DNA of 64,000 nt, from positions 73,464,886-73,528,885 of the forward strand of contig CM055899.1 of NCBI GenBank assembly GCA_029582155.1, read 5' to 3'. The notes beneath the pieces were generated by a model that did no database searches, was not told where the DNA came from, and saw nothing but the letters and a program-made list of their open reading frames with translations. The stretch is from Panopea generosa (lineage: Eukaryota; Mollusca; Bivalvia; Adapedonta; Hiatellidae). The position numbers and the translations under genes are program-made. Shown here one piece after another: positions 38,386-50,749 of this stretch. How positions within the stretch are numbered: the first letter of the stretch is position 1; the number at the start of each line of letters is the position of its first letter.

Positions 38386-40772
38386 CGCCTACCAACTGTT
38401 GTGACTACTGAAACCTCATACGTTTTAAGACTATTTATTTTCCTATACCATAATACCTTGCCAGGTTACCGCAACTAGGCAGCCCATGGTCGTTATATTT
38501 ATGTATACAATTCCTTAACAGGTGATCCCCTAGCACAAATTTCTAAGGGTTTCCTGAAGATAATGATGAAGTTAAAGTACAAATACATCAGTATCATTTG
38601 AAATTGCTGTTACTGGTATATCTCTGTTTAGTTAATGTGCTGCTATGATCACTTGTGCGAAGATATTATCTGCCTCCTCGTGTGTGATTTTAATGTCATC
38701 CCTTTTAATAACAATATATTTATTTATCTCAACTGGGTCATTTTCTCCGATACATGTACCATCAGGTGTATGAGCATGTGTATGTCTTTCACAGAACTAC
38801 ATGCTATCAGTTGGTGTCATTTCTGTTACTGTTTAAACAATTTTCTGAGCTGGAATTTGCATATTAATGTTTTATTGGTGTATCCTGAATGCCTTTGTTT
38901 TCTCTACTAACGCATGTGATACTTTTTGTTCTGAATGGCGAATATCTATCGAAAACTAGGTAAACATCTTAGTTTCTATGTAAAGCTAAGAAATCTTAAT
39001 CTTTCCAAGTTCCATCTATTGGCCATTAGAGAACAGCATGCTAGTCTATGAATATGCATTGTTGTCTGTTAGTTGATCTGAGTTATGTCACACCAAAACT
39101 TCTTTCTACAATAGTGTTGTTGATTTTGCGATTCTGAGATCTCTTGTATCAGTGAACAGTGATGTCGGTACTGAAACTGGTTCATGAGCTAGAAGGTTTG
39201 TAATATCTATATCATGTGAACTTGTCTGTAATCCTATAACTCTTTAGTATATCAAAGTCTTATGAGATAATTTACCATCTCCAGCCTTCATTTGTCTCTT
39301 TGACATAGCCTATGCCCAACAGTTTACGAAATATTTTGTTGGGAACTGCTGTCATGCAAATTTCTTTCATATTTGCTTACTACCATTTGGAACTACTTTA
39401 TCAGCATTTACTTTTGTGGAGCTATTTAACCACTGACGATATTAACATAATAGAATATGGGTGTTTAGTTTAGTAGCATTTTTCAACACATGTATATAGT
39501 TGTGCTTGGATAGGCCTTTGCATCAATCATCATTGGTACTCATACTTGACAAAATATCTTCAACTCTACTGCAACCATACAAAGTCAATCCCCATATGTC
39601 CAGTTATTCTGACTTCAGAATAATCCCAAGTATTCCGCTCTTGTCACGCCTATATCTCACAAACGTGGTTTCAATAACTGTTCATAAGCTTTTCTCTCAG
39701 CTCTTATGTAAAAAATCATTATAAACAAGGTTTTATTGCATATTCTACCCATTACTTCGTTGTTTTTCTTCTCTCCGCAAAATTGTTTAGATCAGTTTCC
39801 AACTCTTAATATTAAAATGTTCCACATAAACAACTCCACTGCTTAAATAATGATATGACATTCTTAGAGAACTTCTGTCAATCCAACATTTTCGCTACCC
39901 CATCAAATAATAGTATGTTCATTATGAGGACAGAAGTTTACTTATCATTAACATGAAAATTATGTTTACCTTTTTCTATTCCACGTGAAAATCAATTACT
40001 TATAACAAATTATGTAGTTTGACAAGAGTAGTAAAACAAAACAGAGATAGACTGTTCCAAGGTATTACAACAGCTGTATAAATGCATATATCGCTGTAAT
40101 GGAAAATCTGGAAAATTTCCGACAATTTAAGAATATTTTATTCGCATATATTATCATTTGTGTAAGTTTTATATTTTAGATGGTAGTGACATATTTACTA
40201 AATACAATACATTTATTTAAAACATTATATTTGCACTCACATATATTTAATTTTCATTTGCCGCTATATTGGCGGCCATCTTGAATATTTCAAAATGCTT
40301 AATAGTGACAAGATGTCAGCAAGCTTATTTTTCATAAGCAATAGCAAAACTAGCATAATCACCAAAAACATTTACTATACACTTCCATGCAAGGTTCAGT
40401 GCTGTATCTGCCGGACTAATGTATTTAAAAACATTTGATGTGTTTGTGTTCATCACTAAATATTGGATACTGTTTTCATTTTCTTTAGATAACATGACCT
40501 CTGCGCATCATTAACTATAGTTTTGGTCACATGTTTTTTTCATTGACCAGATAGATAAGATAAGATGGTATTGCGTCTCTGATTTGATGTTATTGTATAT
40601 TAATTTTACCTTGCATCGATAGCTAAACTTGTCCAACTTGTGACAATGACACACAGGCAAAACATTCGATTCCGCGCTGTCATATTGAAACGTCACAATC
40701 ACGTTTTAGAAACACGGCATTCGACACAAGGAGGTCGCCATTGCTTTATTGAAATGTATCATCCGTAATGGA
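38386..40772. other. no confident gene; faint RT-like fragment near 39290-39430
   Basis: A plus-strand frame at about 39295-39425 reads FDIAYAQQFTKYF and LLPFGTTLSAFTFVELF. This recalls the LPFGL..A..F.. block of DIRS/Ty3-type reverse transcriptases, but no catalytic YxDD follows and flanking frames are closed. Other ORFs (38635-38910, 39500-39724) show nothing recognisable. Confidence 0.25.
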
Positions 40773-42496
40773 TACTAAAACCTGGTCATATATACCGGCT
40801 GAGTCGACCATCATGCATTTCCCTTTGCATATTTAATAAGAAAATAGTGAAAATAAAATAAAAATGCCTGAAATGAGGTCTTGACACTGAACTCTTTTTT
40901 TTAAGATTTATCGCCATTTATGATAGATTCCTGCTGAGTTGATGTGAATCATTTTCAAATACCGGTAACCATGTATTTAATAAATTGTTATTATATGCTG
41001 AACCCATAACAACGGAAATAATAACAAAATCAAGCAGCTACAGTTGTTTATTTTAGAATAAAAAACAAAAATCAAAGGCGGGCTTGATTTCAGTAAGATG
41101 GGGCATACATAAAGCATACTTTGCATATTAACATTGAAATTAATGAAAAATCTGAAAATTATGATGATTTGTTTATTTTGAATAATTGAACTGTGCAATT
41201 ATTAGCATTTGCATATTCTTGAATGTATTTTGGTAAGATTATGTTGTCAATGTGTCAGGAGACTATTGTGGTGTAATAATTATTGATTGAAATAGGTAAA
41301 AAAAAGGTTTAGGGTCAAATTAGTCAAACACATCAAAATTGAATTCGGTCAACATCTGCACCTATATATAATGACCATGTAGAAAGTGTTATTCTGAAAA
41401 CAATTTCAATATTCAACGCGTGAAACTTTGCAGTATTACTGCAAATAGATCGCACTTATTAAAAATGAGGTAATTAGAAAAGTAAAAATCTAAATTTTCT
41501 TAAAAGAGAGACTTCAGTGAGATGGGGGTGATTTTCCAAAATGTTAGTTGTACATGTAGGTAAAATAACGTCATTTTTACACTCTTGTGGTCTTAAATGA
41601 CAAATTGGAGATATTTATTTCATACAAAAACACATTTTGACAAATTTATGCATCAAATAAAGCTGACAAGTGCATATTTACATTCAAATTTCATGAAAAA
41701 TCACAACATTTTGAAGATTATTTTAATTTGAACGATTAAAATGTGCAATATTTTAGAATTTGCATTGTATTGAATAAGGTAAGATCATGTCTTCAATGTG
41801 ACATGAGACTGTTTTGTTGCAAAATATTTTATTTAATCAGGTTATAAAATTGTTTTGGTAAAATTAGTCAAAATTGCATGTCGGTCGACATATCGTGCCT
41901 GTATATAATGACCATGTAGAAAGTGATATTCTGATAAAAGTTTCAGAATTTAATGCCTGAAACTTGGCAGTATTACTGCAAATTAATAATACTTAGTAAA
42001 AATGAGGTAATAAGAAAAGAAATGTCCCCTACTTTTCTCATCATATGTTTGTAGTGCAGAGTTTGACAAATGTAAGTTTCACTTGGGTCTCTCTATGAAA
42101 GACAAGCCTTTACACTTTTATTATTTACTATGGAGTAAAGAACAAAAGTCAATGGTGGGCTAACACCTTAAAAACAAGGTGAGTTTACCGGCGTGGCGTA
42201 TTTTCAGCACGTTACAAGAATCAGACATATCGCCGAACATGTACAAGTTTTGTATTTTTAAAATAATCTATCCACAAATTATTTTAATATATATATGACC
42301 ACAGTAGTACATTTTATGGAACATGAGAGTAAGAACGTTAGAAAATATAAATACATTCATTTGAATATTCCAATCAAAATGCATACTGACTGAGATAATT
42401 ACATTAAAAAAAAGGTTTTATTAAGCACACCATATTTGCCTTTCCCGTGCAGCCGAAATAAGGCCGTGTCAGTCGGAACCTGGTCGGGATTTAGTA
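40773..42496. mobile_element. non-autonomous DNA element with terminal inverted repeats, copy 2
   Basis: The left end TACTAAAACCTGGTCATAT and the reverse complement of the right end TACTAAATCCCGACCAGGTT match each other and the ends of copy 1. This copy is longer (1724 bp), partly because it contains a diverged internal tandem duplication: ATGACCATGTAGAAAGTG occurs at about 41371 and 41910, with collinear similarity over about 400 bp on each side. It has no transposase-sized frame, so it would depend on a partner element in trans. Confidence 0.65.
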
Positions 42497-42689
42497 TTAC
42501 ACTTGTATTCATTACCCCGTGCGCGGTTGTTTTTATCTTTCTTAAGGTAAATATGCTGTTTTACTAAAACTTTGCAACTTTACACCAATAAACAAGCCGT
42601 TTTTGTACAAAATTTAACTAACACATTCATTCATTATTAGGTAAGTTTTCAACCGATGAGATATTTCAATAAGATTGCGATATCTCTAA

Positions 42690-44102
42690 CAAAACAGAAG
42701 AGAAAAAAGATGTCATTGTAGTCAAGCACAAGAAAAAGCTTGATTTTCTCCGAGGTAAACTGGATGTTGTAATCGTTGACGCTGATATTAGTGAACAAAA
42801 CCAGCCTTGGAATCCAAAGAAGGCTGATTCCACAAAGGTTGTACAGAAAAAACTGTCGTACACGGAAACCCGAAAGCGGTAAGCAGAATGTTCAGAACAA
42901 TCATCGCAAAGCAAAACCAAACACAACCAAAGGTGAAGATAATGGCATTAATGACACCGTGTCGGTGGCATCTCAAACCAAACACCCTCAAAGTGGCCAT
43001 GTTCCATCCATATCTTTAAATAAGCAAAAAAACTTGATGACCCCGGGCACCAGCAAAACGTATGCGGAAGCCGTACGCAATCGGGAACAGCTGAACCAGA
43101 CCCCATTGACTCTCCACAAAATTCTGGAAACACTAGTCGTAGCAGTTACGAATTTAGTGCCAGAAACGAAGAAAAGAAACGATCCGGCGATTCGTTCGCG
43201 TACAAATCCGGAAAACATGGCGGAGAACGAAACGGAGGATTAAACAAATACAGAGGGGTAAAAAGGCGATTTTAAATATCTGCTCTAAAACATTTACAGA
43301 CGATGAATATATATTACTCGGTAAAGGATTGCGCTTCTGTCCTAGAACAAAATCCCACAATAAAGTCAACCTGGCAGAAGATGTTTTTAAATTCACACGC
43401 CGTTTACGCCTAAAGGAGTATTTTAGTGATATTGATGATGGTAAGGACAATGAAAATTTTCAAAATATACCTTTCTTTAACAAGAAACCTTCGTCGTTCA
43501 CACCTACAAATGGCCGTGATACTTATTTAGATTTCTACATACCAGCAATCACACAAGAAATTTTACAAAGTGAAAAGAAGACACACCACTACAGTAATAT
43601 ATCTCCGTCAGAAATGTGTGCCTTGCAAAATTTAGCGCACGACGAAAACATTGTGATAAAAAAGGCAGACAAATCAAGGACAATTATCATAATAAACAGA
43701 CCTGACTACCAAGACGAAGTAGAAAGACAACTCAATAATGAAAATTATTATGAAAAACTAGATTTTATTCCTGAAGAAAATATCAAAGACATTTTTTTAT
43801 GTATAAAAACAATTGAAGAACACAATTATAAAATAACGGACGAATTTGACATTTTCCCGTCAGAGTTCCGTGTCCCTCAGTTTTACATTTTACCAAAAAC
43901 ACATAAAAGTACAATGAGTTACTGCCACTCCGATATCCCGGAAGGCCCATAGTATCTGCGTGGAACTCCAGCACAGAACATATCTCCAAATATATTGACT
44001 TTCTTCTTAAACCTAGAATGCTGAAACTTCCTTCGTATATTAAAGATACGATCGATTTTATAAACATTATAAAATTATTTAGCAGAACAAAACCCGTTAA
44101 TT
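42690..44102 (+). pseudogene. Penelope-like element reverse transcriptase, 5' part only
   Basis: The frame from about 43270 to 43952 reads LLGKGLRFCPRTK, FTRRLRLKEYF, then NIVIKKADKSRTIIIINRPD and [11 protein letters not shown]. These follow the N-terminal and first RT blocks of Penelope-like elements (K..LNFVP..., RRLRL..F, IKKADKG, FY.LPK.HK). A one-base frame change near 43947 precedes [20 protein letters not shown], the next conserved block, and similarity ends at about 44100. The catalytic YxDD and the GIY-YIG endonuclease are missing, so this is 3'-truncated. Upstream (42696-43243) are low-complexity open stretches in more than one frame, rich in Lys/Asn/Ser, which may be the variable N-terminal part. 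The element family is not assigned. Confidence 0.7.
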
Positions 44103-44341
44103 AGGTATGAAAATAAACACACATATCTTCTACATCTTTGTATACCAAGTGGTCAAAGCAGTTAAAACAAATATTAGGATATAAAAATAACTCCATATAC
44201 CATGACAGTTACTTCACTAGTTTGGTTTATATTTTATTTGTATGTATATGTACTGAAAGGGGGTTGGGTCACAAGTTCTTCCAACATTAGATTTGGCCCT
44301 CCCCCTACTGTAATATACATTGTATAACATAAAGAGTACAG
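44103..44341. other. spacer between the Penelope-like remnant and the DUF7869-type pseudogene
   Basis: I see no coding frame or repeat in this interval. Confidence 0.5.
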
Positions 44342-47236
44342 TTACTTTAGTCTGTACGTCACATTTTGGTTGGAAAACAGGCCTCGGTAACATTCTTGAT
44401 ATTCTACTGGAATGATTCCCGATTTGCAGAGCTGGATCAAATCTTTCTTTTTGGCTGAAGAAATAGAATTCACTTTTGTATTTCCTAAGCAGACTTTGTT
44501 CTTCACAACTTGGATTTTTTCACTTCGAACCGCTAAGCTGGACCTTTTGAAACTCTTCATCCATGTCGTTCTTAAAGACACTTGCATCAGGGTCTTCTTT
44601 TGTGTGCCTTGCCGATCTCATTTTGGTCCAGTCAACTTTCATTCCTGCTTCAGATCGACGTGGTGTCTTCACTGTCTGTGTTGCCATTTCCTTAAAGTTA
44701 ATTAAATCTGTGAACTGCATTGGCACGACATTGTAGTATTAAGCCTTTCGTCATAAGAAGAACTGTGTGTCAGTGTGAGAGTACATAAATTACAGTTTTC
44801 TTTTTCCCAAATTCTATAGCAGCATGCATTGACTTCACTTCCATGTGTGTGTGGCCATTTTCTATGAACCTGTGGTCAATGATTTTGATGTTATCAATTT
44901 CTGTTACAACATGAAAAAAACAGCTAGCCACAGTTATGTTTATATTCCGTCCCGCTACAGGCATCTGAGTACAAGACCACATGTTAACATAAGCAGGCAA
45001 TGACTTCAGGTGTAGTAGAAGGCATGTTGCTATTTCTGAAGATTACCCTTTCCCATTTACTTCTGACCAGAGGTGGCAAATTGCTTTTCCGATTCCTATG
45101 CTATATAGAGAATGGTTATAGCAGCAAAGTAGTACATTAGACTTACAAGGAAACGTGGAGTATACAGAACTGATTGTAAGTCAAATGTTGCTACTTGCAG
45201 GTTTTGGTTAGACTTTGCAGATTGCTTATCTTCATCTTTTCCTTCTCTTGCTCTTGCTCTTTGCGTTCTCTCTTGGTTTTTGTTATATTCTTCATTTTGT
45301 TTATTAGTAACCGTACCTTCTACCCCAGCAGTGTAATACTGTGCACAAACAGTACATTTCAAACTTTTCACAAGCATCATAATGTTCAGTTACTCTTGGT
45401 ATTGAAATGTATGCTAATTATATTGGCAATGTGTTGGTCCCAAGTTAGTTCAAGTACTTGTTGATTTGGTTTACTTGTGTAAATAGTGAAATTTGCTAAA
45501 ACTAAGACAGAAAATCAGCAACTGTACTGGACCAGTACCCATCTTTTCTAAGGTTATCTACTTCAGTGACATACTCCTCTACAAGCAAATCTTCTTCATC
45601 TGGTTGGTGTTCATTTATGAAGAAACGATCTAGTCTAACATATTCGCTTCAAGGTATTCACACAAGACATTCTGAAGCAGTAAACCCTGTAGGACTGGAA
45701 GTTACAACAGCTTCGAAAAATCAGTTACCAAATGATAAAACAGTTACTCTGTTTTGGCTATTGCTGTTTAATAGCTGATGCAATCGGTTTATATGCATTT
45801 GCAGAAGGTCTTTGTTAATGGACGCTTTTTGTTTGCCTACTTGCATGACATTTTTATCTGTTCAACAGCTTCATCACTCTCGACCACGTTGGTATTTTTA
45901 GTTGGTACATTAGTGCTAGATTTCTTTGTTTCTGATGCAATACTTCTAGTCCTTTTAACTGATCTCTCCAACATTCTTTTAAACCGTTTGTTCTTCTGTA
46001 TCTGTTGAATTAAAATCTTTTGTGTCAGGTTTGTAAGTATCATTGTAAGAATCAGTTACCATTACTTTTTGTGACTTTTTCATATAATATCATCATCCAA
46101 ACTTCTAATATACTTCATTTTCTTTTTCGTTTATTTGATTTTTTTGGCACATTTTTCATAATTATTCCATCAGTCCCTTTGTTCTGTTCTGAACTATCTA
46201 TGCATCTATGCATGGGTGGTAATGGCCATTCACAGTCACACTACTGTTGTGCTGTAGACGCATATGCCGCTTTGCTCGGTGTCATTCGTAATAGGCTTGT
46301 CTGGTGTTTCACACTGAAATGTTTTATGGTCAGTTTCAGCAGCCTGTTTAAGGTTTCACACTGAGTTGTAATGTAGTCACTCGTACTAGGCTCGTCTGTT
46401 GTTTCACACTGAGATGTATTATGGTCAGTCCCTGCAGGCTTGTTCAGGGTTTCACTAGGAGATGTTATGTTGCCACCCGTAGTAGGCTCGTCTGGTGTTT
46501 CACACTGAGATGTATTATAGTAAGTCTCAGCAGGCTTGTTCAGGGTTTCACACTGAGATGTATTAAGGTCAGTTCCAGCAGGCTTGTTCAGGGTTTCACA
46601 CTGATATGTATTTTGGTCAGTTCCAGCAGGCTTGTTCAGGGTTTCACACTGAGATGTAATGTTGTCACTCGTAATAGGCTCATCTCGTGTTTTACACTGA
46701 GATGCATTAATGTCACTGGCAGTATGCTTGCCTGGGTTTTCACACTGAGATGTAATGTTGTCACTCGTAATAGGCTCATCTCGTGTTTCACACTGAGATG
46801 TATTGATGTCACTGGCAGTATGCTTGCCTGGGTTTTCACATTGAGATGCAACATTGTCACTCGCAACATGTTTGTCCGGCGTTTTGCATTTAGATGTATT
46901 AATGCACTTGCAGTAGGCTCACCTATTATTCCGGACCGAAATGCCTTATTCTCATTAGTATAATAATTCTAAGGAAGTAGACATATCCAAGATATCACAT
47001 TTAGAAGTAATAGTAGGCTCATCCTTGGTTTTACACTGATATTCATAATTGTCAACCGCAGTAGATGTGTCCGGAAATTTTAATCTATCACTCGTAATAG
47101 GCTCGTCCTTGGTTTGGCTCTGATATGTTCTAGTGACACTAACAGTAGATTGAGAAAATTGTTTTATATGTTCGTCCTATGGTTCACATTTTAAAGCAAT
47201 AGTGTCACTCCAATCTCTCCTTTTATCGTCCTCCAT
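44342..47236 (-). pseudogene. DUF7869-type transposase-like protein, frameshifted
   Basis: Minus-strand pieces in order: ATG at 47236 (MEDDKRRDWSDTIALKCEP then a stop), Cys-containing 16-residue repeats (46930-46290), a Lys-rich stretch (NVPKKSNKRKRK), KCTVCAQYY at about 45360, VATFDLQSVLYTPR at about 45190, SSEIATCLLLHLKSLPAYV at about 45010, IDHRFIENGHTHMEVKSMHA at about 44880, then VVPMQFTDLINFKEM, VDWTKMRSARHTKEDPDASV and KKKDLIQLCKSGIIPVEYQE at about 44400. The FDLQ.VL..P, GHTHME and C-terminal KKKDL...IP..Y blocks are what I know from insect and mollusc proteins annotated DUF7869, thought to be transposase-derived. Several frameshifts and stops make it a pseudogene; 45400-46200 is poorly resolved and could include an intron. 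Confidence 0.6.
46290..46930 (-). repeat. 48-bp coding minisatellite: 16-residue Cys repeat
   Basis: Exact 48-bp spacing on the DNA (cue TTTCACACTGAGATGTA) gives, on the minus strand, about 13 units of the type KPAGTDLNTSQCETLN. Variable positions cluster at the KPAG/EPTT/KHTA part, while SQCE is nearly invariant. The period divides by three, so the frame is kept. The plus-strand 180-codon frame here is the shadow of this repeat. Confidence 0.75.
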
Positions 47237-48499
47237 CTGTAAGTCATATGTATGTAATAATCAACTATGTAATGATTTAACTTGTCAAATGAGGTTTTGA
47301 AAACTAAACAAAAATCATAATCAAACATTAAAACGTATGTTGCAATTTATGAACACATTACTGTATATAATTTGAAGTTTTATCTCTCATAGTTCATGGC
47401 TATACTTTATTTATTATTTTGAATCAAAATAATACATGTCATTTTACGAGCATTCTTTCCAAGTATTATAAAATTGTATGTATTTATTAAATATTAACTC
47501 TGTGTTTATGCATTACTATAAATTATATTGTCTTACCTTTATAAAATAGTCCACCACAGTTAAAATGAACATAACAACACATTTTTGATTATTAAAATCA
47601 CAAAACTTGTTATCGATATAACTGGTATTAACCGTAAATTAACATTCCACGTATCACAATACACACTGCCAGAATCACTTATGTTGATGAAAGCTGTTTT
47701 TTAAAATAGAAAAAAAATATCCACTGGTTATATTTGCATTTACCACAATGCTCTATTTTAATAACTCTTAAACTGGCACTAATACTATTTAGAGAAAATA
47801 CAAATTCTATGTTTATATGGAATGATATGGCTGCAATGAATGGACTACATTGTACAGGTTTAATGCGGACCAGAATACAATATTGCCACATGGCATGTTC
47901 TGGTCGGTTATATATCAGGCTGAGCGAAATTCAGCTTCCAGCCAGAACCAGCTATTCCCAAATGTATTGTTCTTGATGTACTTTTTGATGGTAGTAATTG
48001 AAAGTGGACCAAGCTATTTGAATAAAGAGGGTTCTTGTTGAAGAAGATTCATGTGATACCAGATAACTGGTTTGGTTTCTCATCAATATCGAAAAAACTA
48101 ATTAAGTTACAATCCTAAAATTTTGACATAATTTGCAAATGCTATAAATGAATGATTTTATTAAAAAAAGTGAAAATCGTCAAAAGTGTCAGATAGCATG
48201 TTCTGGTTTTAAACCCTCGATATGTACTATCGTTTGTTCCTATTTGTCTTTTTTTACTACTATTTATAGGAATTTAAGTATCGTTTTGATCCGATATTTC
48301 ATGTACTTGTGTTTGCGACAATATTCTTTATGAGCCGCGTCTTGTCGCGTGTTTGGCTCCTGGCTGAATAATTCTTTGAGTCGAATTTCGCGCGACGAAG
48401 CTCATTTGTTTTTCCCAGCTATTTTAACGTCACATTATGTTGTTTGTTTGTTTTTTGTTGTTTTTTTTACAAATAAATATAATGCGCTTTATCTTGTGA
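47237..48499. other. no gene seen
   Basis: AT-rich with short frames only (for example 47734-47976 and 48349-48639) that carry no recognisable domain. GCATGTTCTGGT recurs at about 47893 and 48197, perhaps part of an old repeat. Confidence 0.4.
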
Positions 48500-48800
48500 T
48501 ATCCGTTTACCACAGTGTGCAAGGACGTACCATTCACAGATACTTACGATCACTTATTTATTGCACTGTTATTGTTTTTCTCATTTGTTTTAATATTATG
48601 GCAACGATATATATATATATATATACGAAAAGAAGTTAAAATGTTGTTTTCCTTATGAACTGGAAGCTCCACTGAATTATTATTAAAATATTATTGACTA
48701 TAAAAATAATGAACCATGGGAGATGGGGGTGGAGAGAGTGAGGAGGGGGGGGGGGGGGGTAGAGAATATTTACCGGCAATGAAAGTATCACATGGCGAGA
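48500..48800. repeat. dispersed module M3, copy 1
   Basis: ATTGTTTTTCTCATTTGTTT, AAAAGAAGTTAAAAT, AATAATGAACCATGG and GAGAATATTTACCGGC align collinearly with 63772-64000. A (TA)n run at about 48609-48625 and a long G tract at about 48745-48763 interrupt it. This copy lies about 270 bp upstream of the 17-bp array. Confidence 0.8.
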
Positions 48801-49064
48801 ATATTTCCGGCTATATGAATAATAAAGTTAGAGCTATATCAATATGAGACATACACCGAATATTAACATATGAAAGGAAAGCACGACGAAACCCGATAAA
48901 AGATAAACGAGACAGCAACAGCGAGACAAGCACCGACCTTAAATGTACCATAAATACAAAATTAAAAAGGTCTACACCTAATATAGCAAGGGGGATATAA
49001 AAAAAGCAAGATCTGGGTTAACATCGATCAGCTAGTAAGATGACAAGAACAACGTTAAGAAACC

Positions 49065-50070
49065 AAACGGCCATTACTAACCAGCGACCATTACTACCAA
49101 GCGGCTATTACTACCCAGCGACCATTACTATCAAGCGGCCATTACTACCAAGCGGCCATTACTACCAAGCGACCATTACTACCCAGCGACCATTACTATC
49201 AAGCGGCTATGACTACCAAGCGGCCATTACTTCACAGCGGTCATTACTACCAAGCGGCCCTTACTACTCAGCGACCATTACTATCAAGCGGCCATTACTA
49301 CCAAGCGACCATTACTACCCAGCGGCTATGACTACCAAGCGGCCATTACTACACAGCGGTCATTACTACCACACGGCCATTACTACCAGGCGGCCATTAC
49401 TACCAAGCGGCCATTACTACATATCGGCTATTATTACCAAGCGACCATTACTACCCAGCGGCCATTACTACCAAGTGGCCATAACTACCATGTGGCAATT
49501 ACTGCCCAGCGGCCATTACTACCAAGCGGCCATCGCTACCCAGCGGCCATTGCTACCAAGCGGCCATTGCTACCAAGCGGCCATTACTTCCCAGCGACCA
49601 TTACTACTCAGCGGCCATTACTACACAGCGGCCATTACTACCCATCGGCCTTTACTACCAAGCGGCCATTACTACCAAGTGACCATTACTACCCGGCGGC
49701 CATTACTACCAAGTGGCCATTACTATCAAGCGGCCATTAATACCAAACGTCCATTACTAGCAAGTGGTCATTACTACTCATCGGCCATTACTACTAAGCG
49801 GCCATTACTACCAAGCGGCCATTACTACCCAACGACCATTGCAACCCAGCTGCCATTGCTACCAAACTGCCATTACTACCAAGCGGCCATTACTACCAAG
49901 AGGCCATTGCAACCAAGCGACCATTACTACCCAACTGCCATTACAACCAAGCGGCCATTACTTCCCAGCGGCCATTACAACCAAGTGGCCATAACTACTC
50001 AGCGGCCATTACTACCAAGCGGCCATTACTACTCAGCGGCCATTACTACAAAGCGGTCTTTACTATAAGG
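49065..50070. repeat. 17-bp minisatellite array (about 1 kb, roughly 59 units)
   Basis: The unit is AAGCGGCCATTACTACC with A/C variants (CAGCGGCC, AAGCGACC). A 17-bp unit cycles through all three frames and has no stop in any of them, giving a 342-codon open frame read as a 17-residue super-repeat (LLPSGHYYPAAITTKRP). The same residue pattern appears in the other plus-strand frames, so the long ORF follows from the repeat and is not evidence of a protein. Confidence 0.93.
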
Positions 50071-50149
50071 TAATTATCTAATTCACAGGCGCTGAGTCCA
50101 ATACAGGTTTGCAACACAACAATGATGGGTGCAGTAAATGTTGCACGAC

Positions 50150-50560
50150 TAGTAACTGACGACAGTTAGCATTCCTATATGCTATAAGAATTCCGTGATG
50201 AAGACGGCGCACTAAGGTGTCCCGATTTAAACTTCGTAACTGACAACAATTAGCCTTCCTCGGGTTACTACAAGAATTCCACGATGAAGACGACGCACTT
50301 AGGTGAAACTGTTATATTATAACTGACGACAATTAGCTTTACTCAGGTTGCTATAGTAACTCCATAGTGACGACGCACTAAGGTGAATGTTATATTGTAA
50401 TTGACGACAATAAGATTTCCTCAGGTTGCTATAGTAATTCCATAGTGACGACGCACTAAGGTGAATATGTTATATAATAACTGACGACAATTAACTTTCT
50501 TCAGGTTGCTATAGAAATTCCATAGTGATGGCGCAATCTGGTAAACATGTCATATACAGA
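50150..50560. repeat. tandem block of about five 75-90-bp units
   Basis: AACTGACGAC(A)AATTAG begins units at about 50154, 50240, 50322, 50399 and 50480. Each continues with CTCAGGTTGCTATAGTAATT, CCATAGTGACGACGCACTAA and GGTGAA. It starts about 80 bp after the 17-bp array, echoing how module M1 follows the 21-bp array. Confidence 0.85.
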
Positions 50561-50749
50561 AACGATGCAAACTACTTACAGCTTCGCTTATGTTATAGTA
50601 ATAGATCCATGGTGACGGTCCCAACTAACTAAATTATACGGGAAACACCGAGCGACGAATCGAAAGTAATATTACAATAGGTTAATATGAAAAGTCTAGG
50701 TTTAACACTCCTGAACTGTGCATTATGTGATAAATAAAATGATGTTACT

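Noticed and set aside
39290..39430. DIRS/Ty3-like RT fragment with LPFG motif
   Set aside because: Only one short block is recognisable, with no catalytic motif or neighbouring domain; kept as a faint note only.
46421..46963. 180-codon plus-strand ORF
   Set aside because: Shadow of the minus-strand 48-bp coding repeat belonging to the DUF7869-type pseudogene.
49040..50068. 342-codon ORF on the plus strand
   Set aside because: Created by the 17-bp minisatellite, which lacks stops in all three frames.
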